64,000 bases of DNA from NCBI RefSeq assembly GCF_014529705.1, contig NZ_JAANIH010000016.1, positions 1-64,000 on the forward strand, in the 5' to 3' direction. Below, piece after piece: positions 39,450 to 48,087 of the stretch (position 1 is the first letter of the stretch; each line of letters begins with the position of its first letter). Position numbers and translations under genes: made by a program. The notes under the pieces were generated by a model. It was given only the letters and a program-made list of their open reading frames with translations. It did not search any database and had not been told where the DNA came from. The DNA is from Bradyrhizobium campsiandrae. Its GTDB lineage: Bacteria; Pseudomonadota; Alphaproteobacteria; Rhizobiales; Xanthobacteraceae.

Positions 39450-40873
39450 AGCACTTTCCCCGGATTCATGATGCCGTGCGGATCGAGCATCGTCTTGATC
39501 GACCGCATCAGCTCGATCGCGGTCTTGTCCTTCACCTCAGGCAGCTCGTCGCGCTTCAGCACGCCGATGCCGTGCTCGGCCGAGATCGAGCCGCCCATGC
39601 GCAGCACGATCTCGAACACCACGGCATTCATCTCGTGCCAGCGCGCGAGATAATCCGCGGTGTTGGCGCCGATGGGCTGGCTGACATTGTAGTGCAGATT
39701 GCCATCGCCGAGATGGCCGAACGGCACCGGCCGCGCGCCGGGAATCAGCTTGACCACGGCAGCGTTCGCTTCCTCGATGAAATCAGGCACGGCAGCGACG
39801 GGCACGGAGATGTCGTGCTTGATCGAGCCGCCCTCGGGCTTCTGCGCCGCCGACATCTCTTCGCGCAACTTCCAGAAATTGTTGCGCTGGCTGAGATTGG
39901 CCGCGATCACGGCATCGTCGACGATTTCTTCTTCCATGGCGCGGGCGAGGATCGTCTCCAGCGGCGTGCGGGCATCGTCGCCAGGGGAGGACAATTCCAT
40001 CAGCACGTACCAGGAGTGTTTCTCGGCAAGCGGATCACGCACGTCGATGCCGTGGCGAACCGAGAAGTCCACCGCCATCTCCGACAGCAGCTCGAAGCTC
40101 GTCAGCGCATTCGCGGCCTCGCTTTGCGCGATCGTCAGCAGCTTGAGCGCCGCCGCGGGCGACTTCAGCCCGACATAGGCGGTCTCGACCGCGCGCGGCT
40201 TCGGAAACAGCTTCAATGTCGCCGCGGTGATGATGCCGAGCGTGCCTTCGGCGCCGATGAAGAGGTTGTGCAGATTATAGCCGGTGTTGTCCTTCTTCAG
40301 CTTCGACAGCACGTTGAGCACGCGCCCGTCGGCGAGCACGACCTCCAGCCCGAGCGCCATCTCGCGTGCCACGCCATAGGCGAGCGCGGCGGTGCCGCCG
40401 GCATTGGTCGAGAGATTGCCGCCGATGGTGCAGCTGCCTTCCGCGCCCAGCGACAGCGGAAACAGCCGGTCCACATCGGACGCTTTCTGTTGCGCGACCT
40501 GCAGCACCACGCCGGCCTCGCACGTCATGGTGTTGGAGGCGGTGTCGACCTCGCGGATCTTGTCGAGCCGGCGCAGCGACACCACCACCTCGCCATTGTG
40601 CGGCGTCTGTCCGCCGACCAGCCCGGTATTGCCGCCCTGCGGCACCAGCGCGATTCTGTGCTCGGAGGCGAGCTTGCAGATCGCAGAGACTTCCGCCGTC
40701 GAGCCCGGACGCAGCACCAGCGGCGAGCGGCCGTGGAACAGGTTGCGCTCCTCGGTGACATAGGCCTCGATGTCGGCGGCGTCAGTGATCGCGTGGCGAT
40801 CGCCGACGATCTTGCGGAATTGCTCGATCAGTTCGGGCGCGAGCGGCGGAGTGGCGGATTGATTGATGTTCAT
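39446..40873 (-). CDS. FAD-linked D-2-hydroxyacid dehydrogenase (GlcD/D2HGDH type)
   Basis: The 475-residue flavoprotein has an FAD_binding_4 domain (VLRPGSTAEVSAICKLA, PQGGNTGLVGGQTP, GAEGSCTIGGNLSTNAGG, LFIGAEGTLGIIT) and an FAD-oxidase C domain (PFGHLGDGNLHYNV with metal-ligand His, SAEHGIGVLKRDEL). This is the pattern of D-2-hydroxyglutarate/D-lactate dehydrogenases that pass electrons to a flavoprotein or quinone. The substrate cannot be fixed from sequence. It is upstream of the GNAT and NudK genes on the minus strand, and 17 bases after the Sua5 gene. Confidence 0.9.
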   Translation of the reverse strand: MNINQSATPPLAPELIEQFRKIVGDRHAITDAADIEAYVTEERNLFHGRSPLVLRPGSTAEVSAICKLASEHRIALVPQGGNTGLVGGQTPHNGEVVVSLRRLDKIREVDTASNTMTCEAGVVLQVAQQKASDVDRLFPLSLGAEGSCTIGGNLSTNAGGTAALAYGVAREMALGLEVVLADGRVLNVLSKLKKDNTGYNLHNLFIGAEGTLGIITAATLKLFPKPRAVETAYVGLKSPAAALKLLTIAQSEAANALTSFELLSEMAVDFSVRHGIDVRDPLAEKHSWYVLMELSSPGDDARTPLETILARAMEEEIVDDAVIAANLSQRNNFWKLREEMSAAQKPEGGSIKHDISVPVAAVPDFIEEANAAVVKLIPGARPVPFGHLGDGNLHYNVSQPIGANTADYLARWHEMNAVVFEIVLRMGGSISAEHGIGVLKRDELPEVKDKTAIELMRSIKTMLDPHGIMNPGKVL

Positions 40874-40890
40874 TGTCCTGTCTTCTACTC

Positions 40891-41880
40891 TTATCTCGCA
40901 ACGGCCGCGCGCCGCAGCCGGTCGTTGATTGCTTCACCCAGGCCTTCCTCGGGGATCGTCATCACGGCGATCGCCCGCGGGCTCTTCGCATCGAGCGTGC
41001 GAAGATAGCCGAATAGATTGGCAGCGGCTTCATCGAGATTGGCCGTGGGCGACAAATTCATGACAGCGGCGGCAGCCTCCTGGCCGGGCAGGCGATCGGG
41101 GCCGAAGGCCAGCAGCGCTTCGTCAGGCGCAACCTCCTGCACGCGCAGCCGCACGGTCGCGCGCGGCGCGTAATGCGAGGCCAGCATCCCCGGCGCCAGC
41201 GGCTGGCTGTCGTCGCTCTCGGCCTCCACGACGGGTCGCGCCAGCGGTGTGCCCAGCACGGCCTCGATCCGTTCGCGCGACAGCCCGCCCGGTCGCAGCA
41301 GCATCGGCGCCTCGAAGCATCCGACGATGGTCGATTCGACGCCGACCGTAACAGGCCCGCCGTCGACGATCAGGTCGATCCGCCCGGCAAGATCGCCCTC
41401 GACATGGGCGGCGAGCGTCGGCGAGACATGGCCGGAGATATTGGCTGACGGCGCCACCACGGCTCCGCCGAAGGCGCGCAGGATCGCTTCCCCGACGGGG
41501 TGGGCGGGAATGCGGATCGCGACGGTGTCGAGGCCGGCGGTCGCGAGATCGGACACCGGGCAATCCACTGTCTTCGGCACCACCAGCGTCAGCGGCCCCG
41601 GCCAGAACGCCTCGGCCAGCTGCAAGGCGCGCGCATCGAACCGGCCGATCCGCCGCGCGGCGGCGAGGTCCGCGACATGGGCGATCAGCGGATTGAAGGC
41701 CGGCCGGCCCTTGGCGCTGTAGATATGGGCGACCGCGGTGGCATTGGCGGCGTCCGCACCGAGCCCATAAACCGTCTCGGTCGGAAACGCGACCAGCCCG
41801 CCGGCGGCGAGGGTCCGGGCGGCAGCCTCGGCGGCGGCGCGGCCGGCCGGCAAAACCAGTGTTTCAAGACCCGTTTTCAC
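40891..41880 (-). CDS. tsaC: Threonylcarbamoyl-AMP synthase (Sua5/YwlC)
   Basis: The enzyme makes threonylcarbamoyl-adenylate for the t6A modification of ANN-reading tRNAs. The YrdC domain (GLVAFPTETVYGLGADA; KGRPAFNPLIAHV; AFWPGPLTLVV; RIPAHP; VAPSANISGHVSPT) is followed by a Sua5 domain (APGMLASHYAPRATVRL). The 329-residue length fits Sua5 rather than the short TsaC. I set the start at GTG 41880 because the frame upstream runs into the tRNA-Pro gene; residues after this start (VKTGLETLVLPAG) match the family N-terminus. It is divergent from tRNA-Pro (68 bases apart). Confidence 0.92.
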   Translation of the reverse strand: MKTGLETLVLPAGRAAAEAAARTLAAGGLVAFPTETVYGLGADAANATAVAHIYSAKGRPAFNPLIAHVADLAAARRIGRFDARALQLAEAFWPGPLTLVVPKTVDCPVSDLATAGLDTVAIRIPAHPVGEAILRAFGGAVVAPSANISGHVSPTLAAHVEGDLAGRIDLIVDGGPVTVGVESTIVGCFEAPMLLRPGGLSRERIEAVLGTPLARPVVEAESDDSQPLAPGMLASHYAPRATVRLRVQEVAPDEALLAFGPDRLPGQEAAAAVMNLSPTANLDEAAANLFGYLRTLDAKSPRAIAVMTIPEEGLGEAINDRLRRAAVAR

Positions 41881-41948
41881 AGGGGCAAAATTCCTCGTAT
41901 CGGCCGCTTGCGGTGCGCCAAACCCGACGCTATAAGCCGGCCTCTTGT

Positions 41949-42025
41949 CGGAGTGTGGCTCAGCCCGGTAGAGCACTGCGTTCGGGACGCAGGGGTCGCA
42001 GGTTCGAATCCTGCCACTCCGACCA
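41949..42025 (+). tRNA. tRNA-Pro (anticodon CGG)
   Basis: The 77-base gene folds as a complete cloverleaf: acceptor stem cggagtg/cactccg, D-arm with agcccggtagagc, anticodon stem ctgcg/cgcag with loop ttcggga (anticodon CGG), and T-arm with ggttcgaatcc. The discriminator A and CCA end are encoded. It is alone in the gap between the Sua5 gene and the IclR region. Confidence 0.97.
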
Positions 42026-42186
42026 TTATTTCAAGTACTTATAGTTTCTATGTTTTTTCGGCGCAATGAAATGCGCATTGATTTGGGGCACGGCAGCCAT
42101 GCCCGTCGATCTCAAGGCTTATGCCGGGGATGTCCTCAACGCTTGGAAAGAGAGCTCGCGATCGGCATCTGCAGCCGCGAACCCCA
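42026..42186. other. Region downstream of tRNA-Pro, no gene supported
   Basis: The first 30 bases are unusually A/T-rich (ttatttcaagtacttatag, then a gtttttt run), which could end the tRNA transcript, although no stem precedes the T-run. Short open frames cross this stretch and continue into the antisense of the IclR gene, but none shows family resemblance or a good ribosome site. I see no integrase or repeat of the tRNA 3' end. Confidence 0.45.
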
Positions 42187-43062
42187 TCAAACAGACCGTT
42201 CATCGTGGGCTGCGCCCGCCGTGGTCCGCCGACGCCTTTTGGTCGTGTTGCGCTCCGGCAGGGGGGCAGCCGTCCGGCTTTGCAAGTCAGGCTGATAACC
42301 CAGTCGGATCGATAGAAGTTCGGCATGGGTCATCACGGCGCGGGCGAGTTCCGGCACCCGTTCAGGCGTGACGCGGCGGGCCGGCCCGCTCACACTGATC
42401 GCCGCGAAGACGCGACCGGTGCTGTTGCGGATGGGCGCCCCCACGCACCGCAACTCCGGTTCATGCTCGCAGTCATCAATCGAGTATCCGCGAGTCCTGA
42501 TCGCGGCCAGCTCGGCCTTCAGGCGCTTCGGCTCGACGATGGTGTTCGGCGTGAAGCGGGCGAGGCCGGCACGGATGACGCGGTCGATCACCGCATCGCT
42601 CTGGAAGGCGAGCGCGGCCTTGCCGACGCCGGTCGAGTGACAGGGCGAGGCTTCCATCGTGATGACGGTGTTGTGGGGCCGCGCGATCTGGTTGCGGCGG
42701 TTGACGAAAACCATCTGCGCGCCGTCGAAGATGCACAGATGCACGTCCTCACCACTGAGTTTGGCGAGCGTATCGACGAAAGGCGGCGCCTCGCGATAGA
42801 GCGGCAGGTTCGTGAGCGCGCTGCCGCCGAGCTCGAACAGTTTTATGCCAAGGCGATAGCGGTCGCGGCTCGCGTCCTGTTCCAGGAACCCGACGCTGCG
42901 CAGGCTGTCGACGATGCGATGGACGGTGGTGCGGGGCAGGCCGGTGCGGCGGGCAATCTCGACCACGCTGAGCTCGGGATCGGCGGAGGAAAATGCCTCC
43001 AAGACCTCGAGCATCTTGAAGAGCGACTTCACGCTCTGTCGACTGCTGTCGACGCTAGTCAT
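42187..43062 (-). CDS. IclR-family transcriptional regulator
   Basis: The 291-residue protein has an N-terminal winged helix-turn-helix (KMLEVLEAFSSADPELSVVE, IARRTGLPRTTVHRIVDSLR) and the C-terminal effector domain (PCHSTGVGKAALAF; RTRGYSIDDCEHEPELRCVG). A Lys/Arg-rich tail follows. IclR members sense small aromatic or organic acids. I chose ATG 43062 (MTSVDSSRQSVKSL); ATG 43086 is eight codons upstream. It lies 108 bases downstream of the DapA-family gene on the same strand, and operator-like palindromes precede that gene and the divergent transporter, so those are its likely targets. Confidence 0.9.
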   Translation of the reverse strand: MTSVDSSRQSVKSLFKMLEVLEAFSSADPELSVVEIARRTGLPRTTVHRIVDSLRSVGFLEQDASRDRYRLGIKLFELGGSALTNLPLYREAPPFVDTLAKLSGEDVHLCIFDGAQMVFVNRRNQIARPHNTVITMEASPCHSTGVGKAALAFQSDAVIDRVIRAGLARFTPNTIVEPKRLKAELAAIRTRGYSIDDCEHEPELRCVGAPIRNSTGRVFAAISVSGPARRVTPERVPELARAVMTHAELLSIRLGYQPDLQSRTAAPLPERNTTKRRRRTTAGAAHDERSV

Positions 43063-43131
43063 GTCGGACCTTTCGGGCGGCGCCACGATGCAATATCCAG
43101 GACGCGGACCACATCCGACTTAGACGGAATC

Positions 43132-43158
43132 GGGCGCGGCGGCAATGCAGCCGCGCCC
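43132..43158 (-). other. GC-rich stem-loop between the DapA-family and iclR genes
   Basis: The arms gggcgcggc and gccgcgccc form a perfect nine-base stem with a nine-base loop, 13 bases after the DapA-family stop. There is no T-run, so it may be an attenuator, a weak transcript end or an mRNA-stabilising hairpin rather than an intrinsic terminator. Confidence 0.4.
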
Positions 43159-43170
43159 GTCGTCGAATGC

Positions 43171-44085
43171 TCACTCGGCCGCGACCAGCCTCACGCCGCT
43201 TTCGACCTCCATCAGCGGCTTGAGCGCGGCGGCGATCGCCTCCTTCTGCCGGCTGGTCGGCGCCGGCATCGGCTGCCGCGGCAGGCCGCTCGGCGAGCCC
43301 TGAAGGGTGAGCGTGTGCTTCACGCAGGCCGGGAGATTGTCACCGACGATCGTGTTCCAGAAACGCAACAGGCGCTTGTGAATCTCGAGCGCGGTGGCGT
43401 GGTCGCCACGCTGGACCGCATTCCATAGCGCGACGCAGGCGCCGGGCACGGCGGCCGGGTTGGCCGCGATCGTGCCGTGCGCGCCGAGCGCGAAGGACGG
43501 GTAGAGCAGCGCATCGACCGCGGTCAGCACCACCTTGCCCGCGGGCACGTCGAGCAGCAGGTCGGCCATCAGCTTGAGATCGCCGGCGCTCTGCTTGACG
43601 CCGATCACGCCCGGCAGCTCGTTCATGATGCGCAGGAGCAGCGCGGGGCTCAGATAGTTCCAGGGCACAACGTTGTAGATGATGACCGGTTGCTTGACCT
43701 GCTCCGACAGCGTCTTGAAGTGTCCGACGGTCGCATCCTCGTCCGGCTTGAAGAGATAGTGCACCGGCGTGATCTGGAGCGCGGCGACGTTGACGTGCTC
43801 GATGGCGCGGGCGCGGGCGATAGCCTCGCGGGTCGAGTTGGCGATGATGCCGGCGACGAGCGGGATCTTGCCATTGAGCTCTTCAGCGCAGGCCTCGATC
43901 AGGCGGCGGAATTCGTCGGCGGTGAGGGTGTGACCCTCGCCGGTGCTGCCGCCGACGCAGACGCCATGCACGCCCTTGTCGAGCAGGAATTTCACCTGGC
44001 GGCGAAACGCCCTCTCGTCGATGTCTCCGTTCTGGTCGAACGGCGTGGTGAGGGGCGGAATGATCCCGGTGATCCTTGCTGGCAC
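43171..44085 (-). CDS. Dihydrodipicolinate synthase/N-acetylneuraminate lyase family aldolase
   Basis: The 304-residue TIM-barrel class I aldolase has GGSTGE at residues 45-50, the conserved Tyr137 in IIYNVVPWN and the Schiff-base Lys164 in GVKQSAGD. The family covers dihydrodipicolinate synthase, sialate lyase and keto-acid aldolases/dehydratases. The YNVVPWN loop and the catabolic neighbours make lysine biosynthesis unlikely. GTG 44085 is the start, with AGGAGG five bases before it. The promoter region has -35 TTGACG, -10 TATTTA and an operator-like palindrome. It probably shares a transcript with iclR. Confidence 0.88.
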   Translation of the reverse strand: MPARITGIIPPLTTPFDQNGDIDERAFRRQVKFLLDKGVHGVCVGGSTGEGHTLTADEFRRLIEACAEELNGKIPLVAGIIANSTREAIARARAIEHVNVAALQITPVHYLFKPDEDATVGHFKTLSEQVKQPVIIYNVVPWNYLSPALLLRIMNELPGVIGVKQSAGDLKLMADLLLDVPAGKVVLTAVDALLYPSFALGAHGTIAANPAAVPGACVALWNAVQRGDHATALEIHKRLLRFWNTIVGDNLPACVKHTLTLQGSPSGLPRQPMPAPTSRQKEAIAAALKPLMEVESGVRLVAAE

Positions 44086-44101
44086 GTTTTCCTCCTATAA
44101 T

Positions 44102-44150
44102 TGTCCGGAATGTGAACAAATAAATAGGACAGATGATCGTTCGGCGTCAA
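44102..44150 (-). promoter_or_regulatory. Promoter and operator of the DapA-family gene
   Basis: Read on the minus strand: TTGACG (44145-44150), an 18-base spacer, TATTTA (44121-44126), then two bases and the palindrome TGTTCA-N5-CGGACA (44102-44118). The palindrome is an imperfect copy of the site in front of the divergent transporter, with the same five-base spacing. Position just after the -10 fits a repressor site. Assignment to the adjacent IclR regulator is inference. Confidence 0.6.
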
Positions 44151-44223
44151 GCACTGTCAGTCATGAGCTGAACTGCTGGGGCCACCAATTGCTACTCGCG
44201 GTAGGCGCGGCTGAAAAATCTCC

Positions 44224-44270
44224 TTGACATGGGAGATCACAGGTTGCTCATTATGTCCGCAATACGGACA
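44224..44270 (+). promoter_or_regulatory. Promoter and operator of the MHS transporter gene
   Basis: TTGACA (44224-44229) is followed by CATTAT (44249-44254) with a long 19-base spacer. The perfect palindrome TGTCCG-CAATA-CGGACA (44254-44270) starts on the last base of that -10. The layout mirrors the DapA-family promoter on the other strand, so one regulator probably controls both. Confidence 0.6.
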
Positions 44271-44315
44271 AAAATCCGAGCAAGGCACCGCCTTGCCGAA
44301 GCCGGAGGTGACGTC

Positions 44316-45653
44316 ATGAGCGAGTTGGTAGGGTCGATCGGGGTCGACAGGGCCGCGGATCAGTCGGCCGCGGCGGTCAAGGCGCGGCAGTCCAGCGACA
44401 TCCGCAAGGTTGCGGTGGCAAGCGCCATCGGCAACATGATCGAGTATTACGACTTCACGCTCTACGCGACCGCGACGGCGCTGGTGTTTAACAAGATCTT
44501 CTTTCCGAGCGCCGATCCGCTGGTCGGCTCGCTGCTCGCCTTCGCCACCTTCTTCGTCGGCTATTGCGCGCGCCCGCTCGGCGGCGTGCTGTTCGGCCAT
44601 TTCGGCGATCGGGTCGGCCGCAAGACGGCGCTGCTCCTCACCATCCTGATCATGGGGCTCGGCACCTTCCTGATCGGGCTGATGCCGACCTATGAGCAGG
44701 TCGGCGTTGCCGCGCCGGTCTGCTTGATCGCCTTGCGCCTGCTTCAGGGCATCGGCATCGGCGGCGAGTATGGCGGCGGCATGGTGATGACGGTCGAGCA
44801 CGCGCCGGCTGATCGGCGCGGCTTCTTCTCCTCGCTGGTCCATATCGGCGTGCCCGGCGGATTCCTGATTCCCATTGCCTTGCTCGGAATCTTGTCGACC
44901 TCGATGAGCGAGGGCGACTTCCTGGCCTGGGGCTGGCGGATTCCGTTCCTGTTCTCGATCGTGCTCGTCGCCATCGGACTCTTCATCCGCTTCCGCATCT
45001 CCGAGACGCCTGCGTTCAAGCGCGTGCTCAACGAGGAGGGCACGGCCAGCGTCCCCGTCGTCGAGGCAGTGCGCAACCATGCCGGCAACATCCTGTTCGG
45101 CATCGGCGCCAAGATCGCCGAAAGCGGGCTGTTCAACATCTACGCCGTGTTCGCGATCACCTATTGCAAGACAAAGCTCGGTCTTCCGAGCCAGACCATC
45201 CTGAACGGCGTCCTGGTCGGCTGTGCGCTCGAATGCGCGACATTGCCCGTGTTTGGCGCGCTGTCGGATCGTATCGGTCGCCGCGCGGTCTATGTCGGCG
45301 GCATGCTGTTTCAGGTCGCGCTCGCGCTCGTGTTCTTTCAGATGCTCAACACCGGCCATACCGGCATGATCTGGCTGGCGATCGCGCTCGGTCTCGCGCT
45401 CGGTCACGGCTCGGTCTACGGCGCGCAAGGGGCCTATTTCTCGGAGCTATTCCCGGCACGCATCCGCTACAGCGGGCTGTCGTTGGTGCAGCAGCTCGGC
45501 CCGATCCTCGGCGGCGGCCTGTCGCCATTGATCGCGACCGCGCTGCTTGCCGAATACGGCGCGCCGTCCTGGGTGGCCGGTTACATGGCTGCGATGGCAC
45601 TACTCTCGGCCGCCTGCACCTTCGGCCTGCGTCCGTTGCGCGCGGGCGCTTGA
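44316..45653 (+). CDS. MHS-type metabolite:H+ symporter (MFS)
   Basis: The 445-residue twelve-helix inner-membrane protein belongs to the metabolite:H+ symporter group (ShiA/ProP-like). Hallmarks are VAVASAIGNMIEYYDFTLYA at the start, FVGYCARPLGGVLFGHFGDRVGRK between helices 2 and 3, RLLQGIGIGGEYGGG, and PARIRYSGLSL. Substrates of the group are organic acids, osmolytes and aromatic acids. ATG 44316 is preceded by GGAGGTG at good spacing; the upstream 29 codons are not used. It is divergent from the DapA-family gene and shares its operator type. Confidence 0.9.
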   Translation: MSELVGSIGVDRAADQSAAAVKARQSSDIRKVAVASAIGNMIEYYDFTLYATATALVFNKIFFPSADPLVGSLLAFATFFVGYCARPLGGVLFGHFGDRVGRKTALLLTILIMGLGTFLIGLMPTYEQVGVAAPVCLIALRLLQGIGIGGEYGGGMVMTVEHAPADRRGFFSSLVHIGVPGGFLIPIALLGILSTSMSEGDFLAWGWRIPFLFSIVLVAIGLFIRFRISETPAFKRVLNEEGTASVPVVEAVRNHAGNILFGIGAKIAESGLFNIYAVFAITYCKTKLGLPSQTILNGVLVGCALECATLPVFGALSDRIGRRAVYVGGMLFQVALALVFFQMLNTGHTGMIWLAIALGLALGHGSVYGAQGAYFSELFPARIRYSGLSLVQQLGPILGGGLSPLIATALLAEYGAPSWVAGYMAAMALLSAACTFGLRPLRAGA

Positions 45654-45699
45654 GGCCCGCTCCTCGCTCTTGAATTTCGACGCAATCTGATCAAGGCGT

Positions 45700-48087
45700 T
45701 CAATTCGACCCGCCAGCGCCGTGCGGGCGCACCAAATTCTCTGTCCAGGTCTCGGCAATGTGGGGCAGGCACAGTGTTGGTCTTTGGTCGAGGAGGAGTT
45801 CGAGCACCCGCGGCGGAGTCAATGGCAGTTCCTGGACCGCCTTTCCGGTTGCGTTGGCGATGGCGCATCCGACGGCGGCCGCGACATTCAGGATCGGCAC
45901 TTCGCCAGCGCCCTTCGTGCCCAGCGGCCCGATCGACGGCGCGCCCTCGTACAGGTTGATCTCGACCGGCACGACATCGAGGGCCAAGGGCAGGCGATAG
46001 GTCTCGAGGCCATTTTGGCAGACGCGGCCATTGCTGCCGATCGTCACTTCCTCGTGCAAGGCGTAACCCAATCCCTGAACCACGCCGCCCTGGATCTGGC
46101 CACGGATCGCGCGCGGGTTCAGCGCGCGGCCAACGTCCTGGACGACGCGATAGCTCAACACCTCGACCTGTCCTGTCTCCGTGTCGACGGCGACCTCGCA
46201 ATCATGGACGGCGAAAACGGGGATGTCGATCGCGTCGATGAAATGGCCCGCGACGCAACCTGGCATTGCGGACACACCGGCTCCTGTGAAGGCGCCGGTG
46301 CCGGAGATTGGGCCCATCTGCGCCTGGGCGCGCGTCGCAACTTCGGAGATCAGGCGGCCGGAGCCGGGTGCGCCGGCGATTTCAATTCGTCCGGAGCGCA
46401 TCACAAGGTCCTCAGGCGCGGCCTCGATCATCTCGGAGGCGACCTTCAGCAGCTTCGTGCGGACCTCTTGTGCCGCCGACAGGCTGGCTGCCCCGAGCGA
46501 GACAGTCGTTCGGCCGCCTCCGACGCCGACATCGTAGCCGGCGGCGTCGGTGTCGGCTGAGCGAACGATCACGTCGTCGGGGCTGAGGCCGAGCGTGCCG
46601 GCCACGATCTGAGGCAGAGCCTGCATCATGGAGCCGGACCCGATCTCGACGCCGGATGTCACCAGCGTTGCCGTTCCGTCGGCGTTCATGTTCACGGTCG
46701 CGGCCGATGGGCCGACAAAGACGAACCAAGTGCCTACCGTGGTCGCGCGTCCATAGAGCCGGCCGTCGGCCCGCGCGGGCGGTGCTGCTGCGGCATTGCG
46801 CATCGTATCCATCCGGTCGAGCATCGGGCCAAGCACGTCGCCCTCGAATACCTGGCCGGTGGCGCCGAGATCGCCGTCGCCGAGCACGTTGCGGCGGCGG
46901 AAGGCGAGCGGATCCATGCCGATCCGGGTCGCGATTTCGTCGGTATGCCGCTCGAGCGCGAAGGTGTTGTAGACGCCGTTGCAGGCGCGGAAAGCGCCGT
47001 TCGGGGCGGTGTTGGTATAGATCGCGCGCGAGACCAGCCTCACCGCGCCAAGTGAATAATTTCCCCCGAGCGTGTGAGCGGTCATCGTAGTCAGGAAAAT
47101 CTGCTCGCCGCCATACGCGCCGCAATCCATCAGGACGACGGCTTCGCGTCCGATGATCTCGCCATCGCGCGTCACCGCCGAACGTATGCGGATGTCGGCA
47201 TTTTCGCGAAACAGGCAGGTGAGCATCTCTTCTTCGCGTGAATTGACCAGCCGGACCGGGCGTCCGCTCGCCCGAGCGAGCAAGGCGGCAAAAGGTTCGA
47301 TCGCGAGATCGAATTTGAGGCCGAAGCCGCCGCCGACCGGCGGTACCGTGACGCGAACCCGGGAGGCGGGCACGCCCAGCAGGCGCGCGGTTGCGTTGCG
47401 GATGGTCCAGGGTACCTGGGTCGATGTCTCGATGTGGAAGCGCCCGTCTTCATAACTTGCGACCACCGCACGCGGCTCGAAGGCGACATGGTTCTGGCGG
47501 CCGACCCGGAAGCAGCTTTCGATGATCTCGACATCGGGTCGGGCAAAGGCGGCATCGACGTCGCCGCGAACGACGGTCGCTTCCCAGGCGACGTTGCCGC
47601 CGCGGGCGCCGCCTTCGAGCAGAACCTCGTAGTTGCGCCAGTCGGGATGGACGAGCGGCGCGCCCGGAGCAAGTGCTTCCGCCATGGTGAGCACCACGGG
47701 TAGTCGTTCAATCTCGACGTCAATTGCAGCCAGCGCGGCCTGGGCCTGCATCGGCGTGTCCGCCGCGATCGCGGCGATCGGCTCGCCATCGTAGCGGATC
47801 ACGTCGCGGGCAAAGAGCGGATGGTCGGCGATGCCGATTCCGATCATGCCGGGCGCATCGGCTGCGGTCACGATGGCGCGCACACCGGGCATGCGGGCCG
47901 CCTTGGTAAGATCGAGGCGGGCGATCCGACCTGAGGGCACACCGGCGCGCAATATCGCCGCGTGCAGCATGCCGGGCAGGTAGCGATCGATTGTGTAGCG
48001 CGTGCGGCCGCGCAGCTTGTCCGCCGCGTCGCGTCGCGCAAAATTCATGGTTGCGGAAGCGTCAGACATCTTTGCGTCTCCCGTCAT
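45700..48087 (-). CDS. Molybdenum hydroxylase large subunit (xanthine dehydrogenase/aldehyde oxidase family)
   Basis: The 795-residue subunit binds molybdenum-cytosine- or guanine-dinucleotide cofactor and hydroxylates a carbon next to N or an aldehyde. Visible motifs are RGRTRYTIDRYLPGMLHAAI at the N-terminus, VGRQNHVAFEPRAVVA, VTVPPVGGGFGLKF, NGAFRACNGVYNTFALE, SGVEIGSGSMMQALPQIVA and GTKGAGEVP with the catalytic Glu. It lacks the AYXCSFR loop of form I CO dehydrogenase. ATG 48087 overlaps the 2Fe-2S gene stop as ATGA. It is the last gene of hyuA-hyuB-FAD-FeS-Mo. The substrate is unknown. Confidence 0.9.
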   Translation of the reverse strand: MTGDAKMSDASATMNFARRDAADKLRGRTRYTIDRYLPGMLHAAILRAGVPSGRIARLDLTKAARMPGVRAIVTAADAPGMIGIGIADHPLFARDVIRYDGEPIAAIAADTPMQAQAALAAIDVEIERLPVVLTMAEALAPGAPLVHPDWRNYEVLLEGGARGGNVAWEATVVRGDVDAAFARPDVEIIESCFRVGRQNHVAFEPRAVVASYEDGRFHIETSTQVPWTIRNATARLLGVPASRVRVTVPPVGGGFGLKFDLAIEPFAALLARASGRPVRLVNSREEEMLTCLFRENADIRIRSAVTRDGEIIGREAVVLMDCGAYGGEQIFLTTMTAHTLGGNYSLGAVRLVSRAIYTNTAPNGAFRACNGVYNTFALERHTDEIATRIGMDPLAFRRRNVLGDGDLGATGQVFEGDVLGPMLDRMDTMRNAAAAPPARADGRLYGRATTVGTWFVFVGPSAATVNMNADGTATLVTSGVEIGSGSMMQALPQIVAGTLGLSPDDVIVRSADTDAAGYDVGVGGGRTTVSLGAASLSAAQEVRTKLLKVASEMIEAAPEDLVMRSGRIEIAGAPGSGRLISEVATRAQAQMGPISGTGAFTGAGVSAMPGCVAGHFIDAIDIPVFAVHDCEVAVDTETGQVEVLSYRVVQDVGRALNPRAIRGQIQGGVVQGLGYALHEEVTIGSNGRVCQNGLETYRLPLALDVVPVEINLYEGAPSIGPLGTKGAGEVPILNVAAAVGCAIANATGKAVQELPLTPPRVLELLLDQRPTLCLPHIAETWTENLVRPHGAGGSN

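Noticed and set aside
41881..41976. Upstream extension of the Sua5 gene
   Set aside because: The frame is open but runs into tRNA-Pro on the other strand, and the added residues do not match the family. GTG 41880 is the better start.
42040..42056. T-run after tRNA-Pro as an intrinsic terminator
   Set aside because: There is a gtttttt run but no preceding GC-rich stem.
42066..42371. Short frame after tRNA-Pro as a possible integrase remnant
   Set aside because: The translation (MKCALIWGTAAMPVDLKAY...) shows no recombinase motif, and most of it is antisense to the iclR gene.
43171..44085. Biosynthetic dapA of the lysine pathway
   Set aside because: The active-site Lys and Tyr are those of the whole superfamily, and the neighbours are an IclR regulator and a transporter with shared operators, so a catabolic role is more likely.
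45700..48087. Form I carbon monoxide dehydrogenase large subunit
   Set aside because: The characteristic AYXCSFR active-site loop is absent. The neighbours are amide-metabolism genes, so only the broader molybdenum hydroxylase family is supported.
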